Shown: positions 23,751 to 35,642 of the stretch, in pieces
How the letters are laid out: each line of letters begins with the position of its first letter
How positions within the stretch are numbered: the first letter of the stretch is position 1
NCBI GenBank assembly: GCA_964036665.1
Contig: OZ038527.1
Span: 27,501,901-27,565,900, forward strand
DNA: 64,000 nucleotides
Source: Gordius sp. MW1
Taxonomy: Eukaryota; Nematomorpha; Gordioida; Gordea; Gordiidae
Direction of reading: 5' to 3'
The notes under the pieces: model-generated
Database searches by the model: none
Seen by the model: the letters and a program-made list of their open reading frames with translations, nothing else
What the model was told of the DNA's origin: nothing
Made by a program: the position numbers and the translations under genes

Positions 23751-26700
23751 TCATTCGTCTAGTGTGGTTGAGGTTAAGGGTGGTGTAGTTGTTGCATCAC
23801 CATTTGCATTTATAGTGAGTTCGGCCATTTCTGTTACAGGAGTTGTTTCTTCATGCGAAGAGGCTTTTGGCGCAGTTTCAGCATTATTATTACCGTCCTT
23901 GTCCTTTTTTCCATCCTATTGAACATTTGGTAGAATTCATCATGTTACACGTTAAAAAATTATAAATGATATTACAGCTAAAATCCAATATAGGTTTAAA
24001 CTAGAAACTTAAGTGGTGATTTTATATTTCTAATGTTAAATTGTCCTTGATGATGAAGCCCTGTTGTCTGAAATATTACAACCATATTCCCCTCTCTCTT
24101 TACTTTAGACTATTATAGATGTTTACCTTCTATTAGAGAACTGCAAAGTCACTTTTTCTCAACCCGAACCCGACCCGCCCCGAAATCATTTTCAAATTTT
24201 CTACCCGGACCCGACCCGACCCGAAAAATTATAAAAAAAATTACTTTCGAGCGCGAAAATTGCTGTGTGTAAAATTAAATCGACTAATAAAAGCCATGAT
24301 GATTTGTATTCTTTAAAGGGGATGGTGAAAAAAAACCATAATCATTTATCTATATTTAGTTTCTTAATATCAAGTAAACTGCTCATATGTTATAGACTTG
24401 AGACAACTATTTAACATCCATTTATTGTTATTATGAAACCATTAATATATAGCTGATTATAATCAATATAGTAAATAAGATAAAATTTATAATGACTGTC
24501 CAAATGTTTTAAGTTTGAAGTGCAATTTAAGATAAATTCATTTGATATGAAACTTTAAAATAATTATAAGTTATTATAAAAAAAATTGCACATGAAACAT
24601 TTATAAAATTATAACTTACTTTTAAGTTGGCTATGTATTAAATGTAATTTAAATTAACGATGAGGATTAGCTAAAACTTCACTGTTAACACAAAAAAAAT
24701 TTAAAATATAACTTTATTGAAATACTTTATCTTTTAATAGTCAAATTAAAAACAGGAGTAATTTATGTAGTTTGAATTAGTGATGAGAATTAGCTAGCAC
24801 TTCAGAGTTTGGAGTTTTAAAATTTAAAAAAAGAGGGAGAGAATTAAATAAATGAATGATCCAAATTAATTGTGCATTTCGATATTTAAAACACTCTTTG
24901 CTTAGCAATTAACATTAATTAAAAAAATAGGTCTCGCGTGTTTTTTACAATGTATAAACCTTGGACCCGACTCTATAAATTTGACCCGACCCGAAAGCAT
25001 TTTCAAATTTTTTACCCGGACCCGACCCGAAATCATTTTCAAATTTTCTACCCGGACCCGACCCGAAATCATTTTCAAATTTTCTACCCGAACCCGACCC
25101 GAGGTCGGGTTCGGGTCGGGTCTCGGGTCACCCGTGCAGTTCTCTACCTTCTATTTTAGTAATTAATAACGCTACACTCTACACTGCCGTATAAAATAAA
25201 TTTCACCTTCTCATCCACTATAATAATTTCGGTTTCAAGCTGAAAGGACTCGACACTAAGGAACAAAAGAGGAGAGTGTTGTGTGACTTATAAAATACTT
25301 ACCGCTTTTTTAGAGGCTCCTTTCCTACCGCGTCCCCCTGTGGCATTATTGTTTTGTTCTGTCGTGGGTGGGGGTGCATCTGGGCAATCTCTCAACAAAT
25401 GCTTATCCGATTTACAATGGTAACATTGCTTGGCCACTTTTTGATTAGGGTCCACCTTAGCCGACACTCCTTGTGGTGCAAAAGGGCATTTTGCAGCAAT
25501 ATGATCGGAAAAGCGTCCGCAGTTATAGCACCTTTAACAAATAACAGATTAGGATTATTTTTATGTAATTTATAAAACTCTAAATTAAACTGTATAGCAT
25601 GCTGTTAAGTTAAGGTGATGCATAGCATATAGATACGCGAAAATAAATATATGATCGTTAGAAAGCGTAACATTTACAGGCTCGGTGATAATATAATAAT
25701 TGTGAAAAAAAAATTTAGTAGCTTCGAATTGTAAGATGCGACACCATCAATATTAACACTCTATATAAAATTGAACCCATTATATATCATGATCTTTTGA
25801 TACAAAATTAATCCTATTCCCCTCACATTAAATATTAATTATTCATAATCACTCAACTTAAAAATAAATATTCCGTTTTATTTTTGAAAAACTAAACACA
25901 ATCCTAGCTTCCTCATAAAGACCCCGCCCCCTAATATATAGTTTGTTATTTAACTTGTTTAAGTTATATCAAAGTGCATATTTCAAAATGGCGGATGAGT
26001 GCAGAACATTATCACCATATACCACATATATGAAATAAAGAGTCCATGTATGTGTAAAGATATTGATTGTAGGAAATAAAAAATTTACCTAATTCTAGGA
26101 GCGCGCCTTTTAGGGACAGGCCTTCTGGTACTGCCTTTACAATCTTTACCTTCTGGGCCCGTTACTAAAGTAGCCTCGACACCTTTATCCGTATCATGAG
26201 ATTCAAATTCAACTTCTTCATTTTCATCCAAACTGCGGAAGCCTTCCATGTGGATAACGTTCTGTTAAATATAAAAATAAATACCCGTAAGTTTTAATGT
26301 ATTGTATAAGATCAATGTGAAAAATATAAAAAATTTATGCATAATCTGTATGTGCATATTATTGTTGCAAAAACGGCTGGGTTTTGTTTAGTCGACCTTT
26401 TGTTTTACTAAGACTTATGGTCGCTTCTGGTCTATTTATCAAATCTCGACTAAGCCTAGAGGTCGACAAAGATGTTGAGTCGACTAAAAGCAAAGGTCGA
26501 CCGAACATAACGCAGCCGTTTTATAGCATTAATGCCTAAGTTGTCTAGAGTATACCTGGTGAACAAAAACATCGGGTTGCCCATCTTCTGGAACGATGAA
26601 ACCATAACCCTTTACCACGTTGAACCACTTGACTTTACCTTTGCGGCGAATACCTAATAATTCACAAAACATTATTAGTTCAAAATTCAATGCGTCAACA

Positions 26701-28642
26701 TAGTATTTCTTCATTTAAAAAGTGTGTCTTGAATTTTTTGTAATTATCATTAAAATTTCAAAAATTAAGCTCCTTCCTATATTGCTAATTTTTTACTCTC
26801 TCATCATGGGCGTAGCCAGCATTGGAATTAGAGGGTTTAGGGAGGGGAAGAATTAACAGTTTTTGAAAATTTAGTCATACTTATAATAAAATTTTGGAGA
26901 GAGCAGCCGCCCCTCCCTACCCCCCCCCCTTGGCTACGCCCATGCCTATCATGTAATGTCGCGTTCAAAATCCTGAGAAGACATGAAGGCGGACATTCAT
27001 TTTTTATTTACCCTTTAACAACTCAAAAGGGTGGTTGAGGAATGTGAGAAAGGTGAAAGGAGAGGAGGACAGGGTAAAAAAGAAACGCATTTCTTTGATG
27101 TCATTATTTAGTGGGCCACCAAAAATATGACACCAGAATTACAAAAAAATGCCAAAGCTATTTTGATGGAAAGCCATCTGACGACAAAGCAAATGTGTTG
27201 TTTTTTCTTACGTATCGTTAAAAGAAACAAAAATTATGCAGCGCATCGCCATTTATCAGCTGTTGAAATAAGGAGTCAAGCAATGCCGTGAATTATTAAA
27301 GAGTTGTTATGTAGAAGGCAATTTTTAGCAGAGAGAGCGCGAGGGGGTGAGGGGAGATGGAGGAAGCATATTTGAGGAGGCAATGGCCTCAGGCATTCTG
27401 GAATAAGCAGAAAATGTGAAGAGTAAGCGTTTTATATTTATGCTGCCGTGGTAGTAGAAAGAGTGCAAATAGTGGAGATGGAGTATCAATAAAAACAAAT
27501 TTGCTGTTGTTAGTCCTATTATACTCTCGTGGAGGTGGGATTAACTTATTGTTTATAACTAATTTTAATCGATAACCTACGATAAAAGTATATAAACTAT
27601 ATGAGACTTTTGTGCAGCTTAGTTTAAATTCCAACAATAGTTTTAAAAAGTTACGGAATGGTTTTGAGCAAAGCGCATTTGGATAATTCACCATGTTATT
27701 TAAATAATTTGTTGGGGTGGAATGTAAGATATTAATTATTCGTCGCCAATAAAAATGCTTAGAGTACTCATGTCCAAATTGAGATCATTTTTAATTACTT
27801 ATTATAAATAATTAAATTGGTGCCAGGTACTTAATGGCATAAATTTAATATTTAAATTCGTCCTGCTGAATAGAATACTAAGGAGACCTGTTATTTCAAA
27901 CTTCGCTGCAGTTTTATGTAAGGATTGTGAAGACGATGATAATATCGATTGACACCCTTCAATTTAGCGATACAGAATCAAAATGATTAAAAAAACCTAA
28001 ACCCTTTTTCTATTCGGGCCAAACAATTTAACTTTTAATTAAAATAATATAAAAATAAACTTGTCTCTTTTAACTTCCATTTACACTAAAGTTATACTAC
28101 ATGTTAAAAGTAACGAATAATTTTGCCTAAACAACATTTAAGGTATATAAATTTCAAACAAGCCTTGAAAGCTTTATGACCTCGTAGAGCATTCAAATCG
28201 CCTTTAAATTGGCAGGCCACATTTAGGTCACCCTTGCATAAATAATAAGTAAACAAAACACAGTTTTCTAATTAGTATTTTCTATTAAAATTCAAGTTTA
28301 AAATCGCAATACAAACGATAACGAATTAATTTTAAAATAAAAACCTTTTTGATATCAAAAAATTTTTAACAAATGCAACAATTTAAAGTATATCTTGTGG
28401 AAAATAGTAATTTTTTTAGATTCTCATTAAAGCAGTATGGATTTATTTATTGACGCCTCTCAAGTTAAAATCAGTTTCATAAATATATATATAAATAACT
28501 GCACAATAATTAATAACAATAACTCACGCGAAACAAATCATTCAAATCAATAAATATATGATCATAAATAATACAAATTAATTAATAATAGTTAATAAAT
28601 ATAAGTTTTAAAGAAGTTATAAATTATATTACCTGATGACAT
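23751..28642 (-). CDS. LIN28: LIN28 RNA-binding protein (cold-shock domain plus two CCHC knuckles)
   Basis: Five coding exons: 28633-28642 (ATG, MSS), 26556-26653, 26089-26261, 25303-25531, 23751-23915; 675 nt, phases consistent, 224 residues. LIN28 binds pre-let-7 and many mRNAs and controls developmental timing. Residues about 5-80 are a cold-shock domain with [16 protein letters not shown] and DVFVHQ (RNP1/RNP2-like), continuing [11 protein letters not shown] and [12 protein letters not shown]. Two retroviral-type zinc knuckles follow: [15 protein letters not shown] and [14 protein letters not shown], a combination unique to LIN28. The tail is low-complexity Thr/Asn/Glu-rich. The tiny first coding exon (10 nt) is supported by phase: the longer upstream frame does not splice in phase. 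The last intron carries a 1-kb hAT and earlier introns carry MITEs of families A and B. Confidence 0.95.
24134..25146. mobile_element. Non-autonomous hAT in LIN28 intron 4, 8-bp TSD
   Basis: Ends TAGAGAACTGCA / TGCAGTTCTCTA, flanked by identical CCTTCTAT (24126-24133 and 25147-25154). 1,013 bp. Near both ends are iterated ACCCGACCCG units; at 24985-25110 a roughly 38-bp unit containing ATTTTCAAATTTTCTACCCG repeats about three times. No transposase readable. Confidence 0.93.
26362..26522. mobile_element. MITE family B copy in LIN28 intron 2
   Basis: Left end TTGTTGCAAAAACGGCTGGG, right end GACCGAACATAACGCAGCCG, with inner TAGTCGAC/GTCGACTA words typical of the family. Confidence 0.85.
26805..26944 (+). 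mobile_element. MITE family A copy in LIN28 intron 1, complete
   Basis: 140 bp between CATGGGCGTAGCCAGC and TTGGCTACGCCCATG; interior GGAATTAGAGGG and CAGCCGCCCCTCCC as in other copies. Confidence 0.9.
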
Positions 28643-30180
28643 TATATACTCCAACAACCAAACTTTGACTCATGGAATTTCGCTGAGCGAATATGAAATA
28701 TAGCACAAGCCTCTAAACAACCAATGAGGTCACAATTAATATATAATATTCCTTAGCCGTCAATAATTTGTGTATCGATTATAGAAACTTAAACTAATGA
28801 GAGGCGAGGGGAGGTTTCGATTGATTTGTGTTTGTTGTTTAATAGACTATACACACAACACGAAAAACACACGTGGATATTATTTAAAGTATGATTAGGG
28901 AAATCAATACTTTTCCCTAATGATGGGGGGAGCTTACAAAATAGGAGGGTGCGATGTTTTAAATGGCGCCGTTAGTTATGTTTGTCAACCGAGTAAATAT
29001 CGAAAGGAAGAGAGATCGGTGAACCTAACTAATCTAACTGTGTAACTCTATATAAAAAAGTATGGGGAGGGAGGAAGAGGAGGTTAGAAGTCGCCTGTGA
29101 TAATTATATTAGTAGTTGTAAACAATCTATAAATGTAGTAGTAAGTAGAACCGTCAATCCCTCACCCCTCCGGTCGTAGATTTCTAATAAGGTCAATAAC
29201 AACAAAGCTGTCACTATACTACTAGAGTTGCACGTGCACGGCACGCTATGCTATGAGGAGTAAATCAGACTAACAAACTAGGAGGTGTTGTGTCGATAAT
29301 TTTAAACTGTCGCCCATAGCATAAATTCCTATTTATATGTAACACTACCCTTCTTACTTAAATTAAAGCCTTCCTTGATCAAACACTCTTTTAATTGCTA
29401 TGCAATTTTTTATTTACTGTCCTCCTCAAAGGAAGGCACGCTCTGGCTAGCTAGTAGTCAAACGTTGACCCATTATGCTTAATTTTCCATTTTTTATACT
29501 ACTTATTTTTAAGGATTTCACACTTAATGGTTTTCACTTCCCTTAAATAGGGCTTTAAAACGACAAATTGTCATCACAAATATCGAGCAAATATTAATTT
29601 TTTGCATAATCTAAATGCGTGGGTGGTGGTCATATGGGGGGGGGGGGACGGGAAATAATTGAGCTAGCCAATTTCCTGTCACTTTAACTAAGTGTCTGGC
29701 GGCCCTCTCATGTTCTGCAGCATTCTACAAGGAACGTGAATTTAAGTCATCAATCATGACTTCCCTTTATATGAAGTTTTTTTGTAGAAAGGGTAAAGGC
29801 ATATGACCTCCCAGCAGACTATCATACATAATAGTAGACGCATCATTAGAAAAATGTGTTGTTTATGTATCAGCATTTTTTTGGGGGCTAGCTAGCTACT
29901 GCCAAAATTTATACATAGTCTATCTCGCTCGCCTACATATTTTCTATCTATATATGTCCGTCCAGACGTCTCAACAACAACATATAACTGTCACAGGGGA
30001 ATGTGTATAATATATCTCATTTTCACAAATAATTTTCATCGTGACCTATATTAGGGGTCGGTGATATATGGAATTTTTAGTGCGTCCACCTTGTTGCTAG
30101 GTAGAAGCAGCATGACATTAAAAGACTCCCTAACAAAAATTTGAGCGTTATAATACTACCAAAATATAGTTTGACACGCA
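28643..30180. other. 5' flank of LIN28, no further gene seen
   Basis: Should hold the LIN28 5' UTR and promoter on the minus strand, just above the ATG at 28640-28642. An AATTGCTATGCAATT word at about 29393 is the head of the SINE-like family but no full copy follows. A G-run occurs at about 29637-29647. Confidence 0.4.
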
Positions 30181-30310
30181 TAGCGTGGCGAGCATTAAAA
30201 TTAGAGGGGGGCAATAATGATTAGGTTTGGAAATTTTAGCCATGATTTTAATAAATTTCAACAAATTATTGGATTAGAGGTCCCTGCTTCCCCCTTTGGC
30301 TACACCCATA
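30181..30310 (+). mobile_element. MITE family A copy, decayed ends
   Basis: Reads AGCATTAAAATTAGAGGGGGG, the AT-rich family centre, and CTTTGGCTACACCCATA. Confidence 0.75.
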
Positions 30311-30318
30311 ATGACGAG

Positions 30319-31440
30319 CATGGGCGTAACTTGGATTTTTTAGGTAACTTTTTTGGACAAAATCTAAATCAGAGTTAAGGTACTTTTTTAGGGGGGGGGC
30401 AACAGTAGAGGCCTGCACGGGTCACCCGAAACCCGACCCGAGGTCGGGTCGGGTCGGGTTAGAGTTAAAAATTTTCGGGTTCGGGTTGAAAATTTTAGAA
30501 TGCATTCGGGTCGGGTTGGATTTATAGAGTCGGGTCAAAGGATATGAATCTTACATTACAAAATGAACGAAACGTATTTGTTAAATTAATGATATTTTCT
30601 ATAATTTTAGTTATACAATCTCGAATTGTATGACTAAACTAATTATATTCATTCATTCATAGAATCAATTTCCTTTTCGATTTTTTAATTCGTTTAATTT
30701 GGAGGCAAATTTGAATTTAAAGCTGAATCACGAAAGGTAAAATATTAACAAATGTGTATTTTTTAATTGTTTATAGTCTATTCTATACTCTATAAGGAAG
30801 ATTATAAATTTAACTACGTTATTCAATTTAAAGTCGAATAACGAAAGGTAAAATATTAACAAATGATTATTTATTATTGTTTATAGTCTTTAGAGTAAAT
30901 TAGAAATTTAACTAAAAAAAGATATAACTACATACTTATAAATCAACAAAAAAGTAAATCTATTATTCCTACATCCTACCCTACCAATATATATATCTAT
31001 GACACTAATTTTATTTAAGTGAATAAGAATGACCAAAATGAAAATATGCAACATAGGATAAAGAATATGCTGAGAGGTCCTTTTCCACTGCTGGAAGAAT
31101 TATAGAAGAGAGAAGGTCTAATTTACGCCCCGAAATTGTAGACGCCATAATATTTATACATAATTATAGTAAATCAATTTAATAAATTTATTAATCAAAT
31201 TTTGTATGATCATTTCTGTCGAATAAATTTTTCATCCTCAAATTTTTCTACTGGTTCGAGTCGTTGAAAATTTAAAAACGCTTTCGGGTCGGGTCGGGTT
31301 CGGGTTGAAATTTTAAAAACGCTTCAGGTCGGGTTCGGGTTGAAAATTTAAAAACGCTTTCGGGTCGGGTCGGGTTCGGGTTGAAAAAAAGTGAATTTGC
31401 AGGCCTCTAGGCAACAGCCACCCTTGACTAGGCTTAGGGT
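30319..31440 (+). mobile_element. MITE family A copy interrupted by a hAT
   Basis: CATGGGCGTAACTTGG starts a family A end at 30319. A G-run and GGCAACAG precede the hAT, and GGCAACAGCCACCCTTGACTA resumes after it, compatible with the family right half. The right boundary is approximate. Confidence 0.5.
30406..31409 (+). mobile_element. hAT transposon remnant with 8-bp TSD and dimerisation motif
   Basis: Ends TAGAGGCCTGCACGG / TGCAGGCCTCTA, flanked by identical GGCAACAG (30398-30405 and 31410-31417). 1,004 bp. At about 31070-31165 a frame reads SFSTAGRIIEERRSNLRPEI then DAIIFIHN, the hAT C-terminal dimerisation core. This links the GGGTCGGGTCGGG-ended family to a hAT transposase. The rest of the transposase is deleted. 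Confidence 0.95.
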
Positions 31441-31459
31441 GACAAGTGCCACAAGATAG

Positions 31460-31599
31460 CATGGGCGTAGCCGGGGGGGGGGGGGGGGGAATGCAAAAAG
31501 ACTTATAAAAAAAATTATGTTTTTTCCCACCCCCCTAATTGAACTTTAAACGTTTCGACCCCTCCCCCCCCCCTAATCCAAAACCTGGCTACGCCCATG
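31460..31599 (+). mobile_element. MITE family A copy, complete
   Basis: CATGGGCGTAGCCGGGG (long G-run) to CCTGGCTACGCCCATG, 140 bp. Confidence 0.9.
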
Positions 31600-31741
31600 G
31601 TAGATAGATTTAACAAACCACTCTGTCGCTGCTCGAACTATTTTTAAAATGCTTGATAATTTATAAATGGAGACTCAATAATTTTATGCGTTTGTTAATT
31701 TAGAGTAAAAGGTTTTCTTGTTATATTTACATTAATTTTAA

Positions 31742-33173
31742 TCTTTCACCCTCAGACCATACTCCGTCGGTCGGGTCTAAAATGCTAACACGGATGGTAT
31801 TTGGGGTTATTATTACCCCAAACTTTAAATAGCTATAACTTCCATATTTTATAATATAAACTTGTCAAAATTTGCAAGAATAATATTTCAACTCTTATAC
31901 GTTCAAATATATTAATTTGGCAATTTAATCAAGTGGTTAAAATTTTATATCTATGTTTACAACAACCCCCAAAATTTTTCCCCTAATGGCTATTTTGCCT
32001 CATACCCAAAAAACTATATGATATTTTATGGTTTAAATAATAAGATATTATAAAAGAAGGTTGAAACTATAAATGTAGAAAATTTGGTATAAACCCAAAT
32101 ACAAACAAAATAGAGATGGTCAAACATAGGCAATTTTTGGCTTTAAAAAGCCAAAAAAGATACTATTAGTCTCAACTCATATTTTTATAAAGTTAAATGT
32201 TATTTTATATAGATTTTTATATAGAATCATAATAAAAGATCAAAATTAATGAAAAATGTTATATAAGAAATTTTATGAAACCACAAAAATAGTTACATAT
32301 ACATTTTCTAATATTTATATAGTCATAAATTTGCTAAATTTCACTCTACTCTTTTTTATTACATCTTTAATAAGTAATTTAAAAGAATCAAGAGGAGTTT
32401 TGGTTGCCCATCCATATGGCTTTACTCCAGTTAAATGAAATACACAATTCTGTTTTGTTCTAACATTTTTATTATAACAATTTTTTGTGCCACTTAGTAT
32501 TGTCTTTTCCTTTGAAATATTATATAATAAAAGCTTCTAAGTTATTTTCTATAAAAGTAACTAATTTTGTTAGGCATATCAATTAACTCTTCTCATCTCT
32601 CCTGTTAACTCACTCACAGATTCATGACTACTCTAGTATACGTAATCATAGAATCATCAAGAAACTTGATTAAATGTTATAACTGTTATGTTCATATACC
32701 ATCTTAAGACGAAGAACTATAAAATAACTGCACTTTTTAATATTAGACTTATTAAAAAATCAAAAAATGCAGTAAAAATCACACAAATAAGCACTTTGAA
32801 ATACCACGAGGAAAATTTATTATGTTAAAATCTGAGTTTAAAATTTTAATATTTAAAATAAAAAGATATGTATACAAAAAATTTCTTCACAAATGGGTTT
32901 ACAATAATGGGTTTTAATAATACATTTCAAAAAAAAAAATTTTGAAAATTTTTTTTCATTTATGGAAGGTGGGGTCGTGGAAGACCCCAGGCATCTAAAA
33001 CACTCTCTATCTTAAAAACTATTGGATAAAAACTAGCCAAATTTTGCAGAGATATTCTGGGGGAAATTTTGTTAAGCTACTGAAAAAATAAAATTGTAAT
33101 ATTCACTAATTTATTTTGTACATCATTTTTAAACGGCTTGGGGTCATTATGACCCCACCCGATCGACGGAGTG
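31742..33173 (-). mobile_element. piggyBac-like element, copy 2 (inverted relative to copy 1)
   Basis: 1,432 bp between TTAA (31738-31741) and TTAA (33174-33177), matching 13646-15078 in reverse complement throughout. Minus-strand start CACTCCGTCGATCGGGTGGG corresponds to CACTTCAGAGGTTGGGTGGG in copy 1. In the middle the minus strand reads VKPYGWATKTPLDSFKLLI, close to the start of piggyBac DDE domains. Interrupted by stops, so inactive. Confidence 0.68.
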
Positions 33174-33253
33174 TTAAATAAATAACGCACCGTCAGATGA
33201 TAGTCTCCGGGTTTAATGCAAATACTCGTCATCGTAGTATTAAATATAACAAC

Positions 33254-33604
33254 TAGCGACCTCCGTGGGTCCAGGCCAGGCCCATTTTTTCGGCCAGCCC
33301 GCAAATAAACCCCAAAATTTGCACCTCATCAGGCATGGCCCGCACTTATAAAAACAGGTCGACGTTGTTTAAAAATTATGATTGATTTGTATAAAAAAAC
33401 TTTGTGTTGTTCATAAAGTAACTTAGCTAGAGCACATAAAATCAATCTCCAAGTCCAAGGTCATAATGTAATAATGTCGTTTTAAATCCTATAGTATATT
33501 CTTTTTTTGTTCCTATATTTACTAAGCCATGTAAATTTAAATTATTTTATATCTAGGCCCAAACACACTTTTTGTACTGTTCTTTTAGGTCATGCAGGCC
33601 TCTA
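33254..33604. mobile_element. Short non-autonomous hAT with 8-bp TSD
   Basis: 351 bp; ends TAGCGACCTCCGTGGGTCC / TGCAGGCCTCTA, flanked by identical ATAACAAC (33246-33253 and 33605-33612). A miniature member of the TAGAGRCCTGCA hAT family. It lies 80 bp from piggyBac-like copy 2. Confidence 0.9.
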
Positions 33605-33620
33605 ATAACAACTGTATTGA

Positions 33621-33770
33621 CATGGGCGTAGCCAGGATTGGATTAAGAGGCGGGCAATAATGATTGGGGAAGAAGCAAAATGATAATTTGTAATTTTACC
33701 CATAATTATATTTAATTTTTGGATTTAGAAGGGGGCAGCCGCCCCTCCCTGCCACCACTGACTACGCCTA
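33621..33770 (+). mobile_element. MITE family A copy
   Basis: CATGGGCGTAGCCAGGATTGG to CACTGACTACGCC, with GCAGCCGCCCCTCCCTGCC inside. It starts nine bases beyond the TSD of the preceding hAT. Confidence 0.85.
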
Positions 33771-34041
33771 AAGGTGGTCCTTTTATTTAATCTGGCCAAC
33801 AAGTTAGGTCCCATTCATTATGTATACTCCAGCACAGCACAGATGAGCCCGGGTAAAGACTTTAAAAGATTAGATCGCCTCTTTGAAAGATAAGAAGTAT
33901 AGGTCAGCTTGAGCTTTGTAGGAAAATGCTAAAAAATATAAGTATATTTATAGCTTTTGGTTCACTTAGTTAGCCTTGCTCGAATTTTTACCATTTCAGC
34001 TTTTTCATTCCCAAGCGAATTATTTTCAATGGCTGGGCGTA

Positions 34042-34135
34042 GTGTTGTAAAAACGGCTGGGTTTTGTTTGGTCGGCCTTTGCTTTTAGTCGACTAAACAT
34101 AAACGACCAAATAAGCCCAGCCGTTTTTACAACAC
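34042..34135. mobile_element. MITE family B, shortest complete copy, TA TSD
   Basis: 94 bp. GTGTTGTAAAAACGGCTGGG at the left and CCCAGCCGTTTTTACAACAC at the right are perfect inverted repeats flanked by TA on both sides. A TA duplication suggests a Tc1/mariner-type source. Confidence 0.93.
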
Positions 34136-34145
34136 TAGGCTGGCG

Positions 34146-34309
34146 CTAGGACATATCCAGGATTGGAACGAGAGGCGCAATTATGATTTAGGGATGGGCA
34201 AAATGACAATTTACTGAAATTTTACCCATATTTATATGCAATTATCTATAATTTATGGATTTAGAGAGGGGCACCCGTCCCTCTATGCCTCCCCCTGGCT
34301 ACGCCCATG
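34146..34309 (+). mobile_element. MITE family A copy
   Basis: Decayed left end (acatatccaggattgg) and intact right end CCTGGCTACGCCCATG. Confidence 0.8.
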
Positions 34310-34979
34310 GCTGGACGAAGTAACAAAAAGTTTTATCATAGGAGGTCAAAGCTAATCCTTTGTTTGAGGGATGGGGTATAAGATATTAGCTTTTCATACT
34401 TCACAACGTGTAATCTCTAAATGTTTTTGCATTTAGTTATACTTCTCAATTTTGGTCGTATACAAGCAAAGATCTTTTTCAACAGTCTATCACCTATTTT
34501 GTGCCTTCACCTACCTTCTCTGACTAAAATTGAAAAATTTGATAAAAATGATGGGGGAAAACAGCAGGTGGTATGATAGGGACTTTGCCACCTCCCCCCT
34601 ACGGTTATATTTTTTTCCATTGTGATTTATGGTTTTATTAAATATGTTATGTTGTATATTAGTAGTAATTTATAGATTTTTTTTAATATATATTGTTTAT
34701 TTCAAAGTAAGAACGTTATAAAAACGAAGTGTTAAAATTGGAAAAATATAAGAGCGGGTATAAAAAAAATAAAAAATAAATTATAATTCAAAAGCGTCGC
34801 ATGTGTAAGTATAAGGTAAGCAATTGATAATTGTTCTGTATGGAGTTAATGTTGTTGTGCAAGATTTTATTTACTGCAAGACGTTCCTTACTAACGGATC
34901 AAATTTTTCTCTTAGATAAGGAGCGAGATTAATTTAAGAAGTCTATACCTTTTCGTTAAGTTGACTGGTAAAATTATTA

Positions 34980-35122
34980 AGGGGGGCTATAGATAAATAT
35001 GACAGGGAAGGGCGGCTGCCGCACTCTAAAATATAATTATGGTTTTAATTTCAAAAAAATAATATTTTGCTCTTCCCTAAAGCATTTGCCCCCTTCTAGT
35101 TCCAATCCTGACTTCGTTCATG
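34980..35122 (-). mobile_element. MITE family A copy, reverse orientation, decayed
   Basis: Reads AGGGCGGCTGCCGCACTC, AATATTTTGCTCTTCCCTAA, CCCCTTCTAGTTCCAATCCT and ends cttcgttcatg: the minus-strand family layout. Confidence 0.75.
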
Positions 35123-35132
35123 TAAATATTAA

Positions 35133-35195
35133 TTGCTATACAATTTATGGTCTCTCATTTGGTTGTCCGTCCGTCCTGTCCTGTCCAATTAATTA
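35133..35195 (+). repeat. Head of the SINE-like family, truncated copy
   Basis: AATTGCTATACAATTTATGG then TTTGGTTGTCCGTCCGTCC, as at 59945-60010 on the minus strand. No 3' portion follows. Confidence 0.5.
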
Positions 35196-35642
35196 TTTTG
35201 TAAATTATACCAACCAAAAAAATCACTCACCTCTCCCCATTTAATATTATTAGCAACCTGTATCTCATCCCATTTGACCTTAGCAAACTACTGACTCGAT
35301 CGGAACAGAGACCCTCACCTCGACAGGGCATTTTAGGATCGAGACGACCTTAAACTTAAGTCTTTAACTAGTCCACCAAGAACCACCCAAAAAATAAAAA
35401 AATTTATTACGCCCCGTACCTTAGCATTCTTCCGACAACCTGTCATTTGGGAGACTTCTTATCAATTGAGCGTCCTACCAGTGGTTACTAATGGCTGGAT
35501 TACTCTGACTTTTTGTCGGGCGAGGAAGTTCGCATTGCTGCAGGCCTGCATCTCGGTTGTGGCAATGTGTATCAAGCCTGCTTTAGTTAATAGTCAGCAA
35601 TTCCTTTCACCGCCAATACAGAGAAAGACGATCGGTCGTTTC

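Noticed and set aside
24938-25166. Protein-like tandem repeats [12 protein letters not shown]
   Set aside because: Translation of the hAT's ACCCGACCCG-type end repeats; present in several frames, so not coding.
27389-27694. 101-aa minus-strand open frame in LIN28 intron 1
   Set aside because: No family features, biased composition and no need for it in the LIN28 model.
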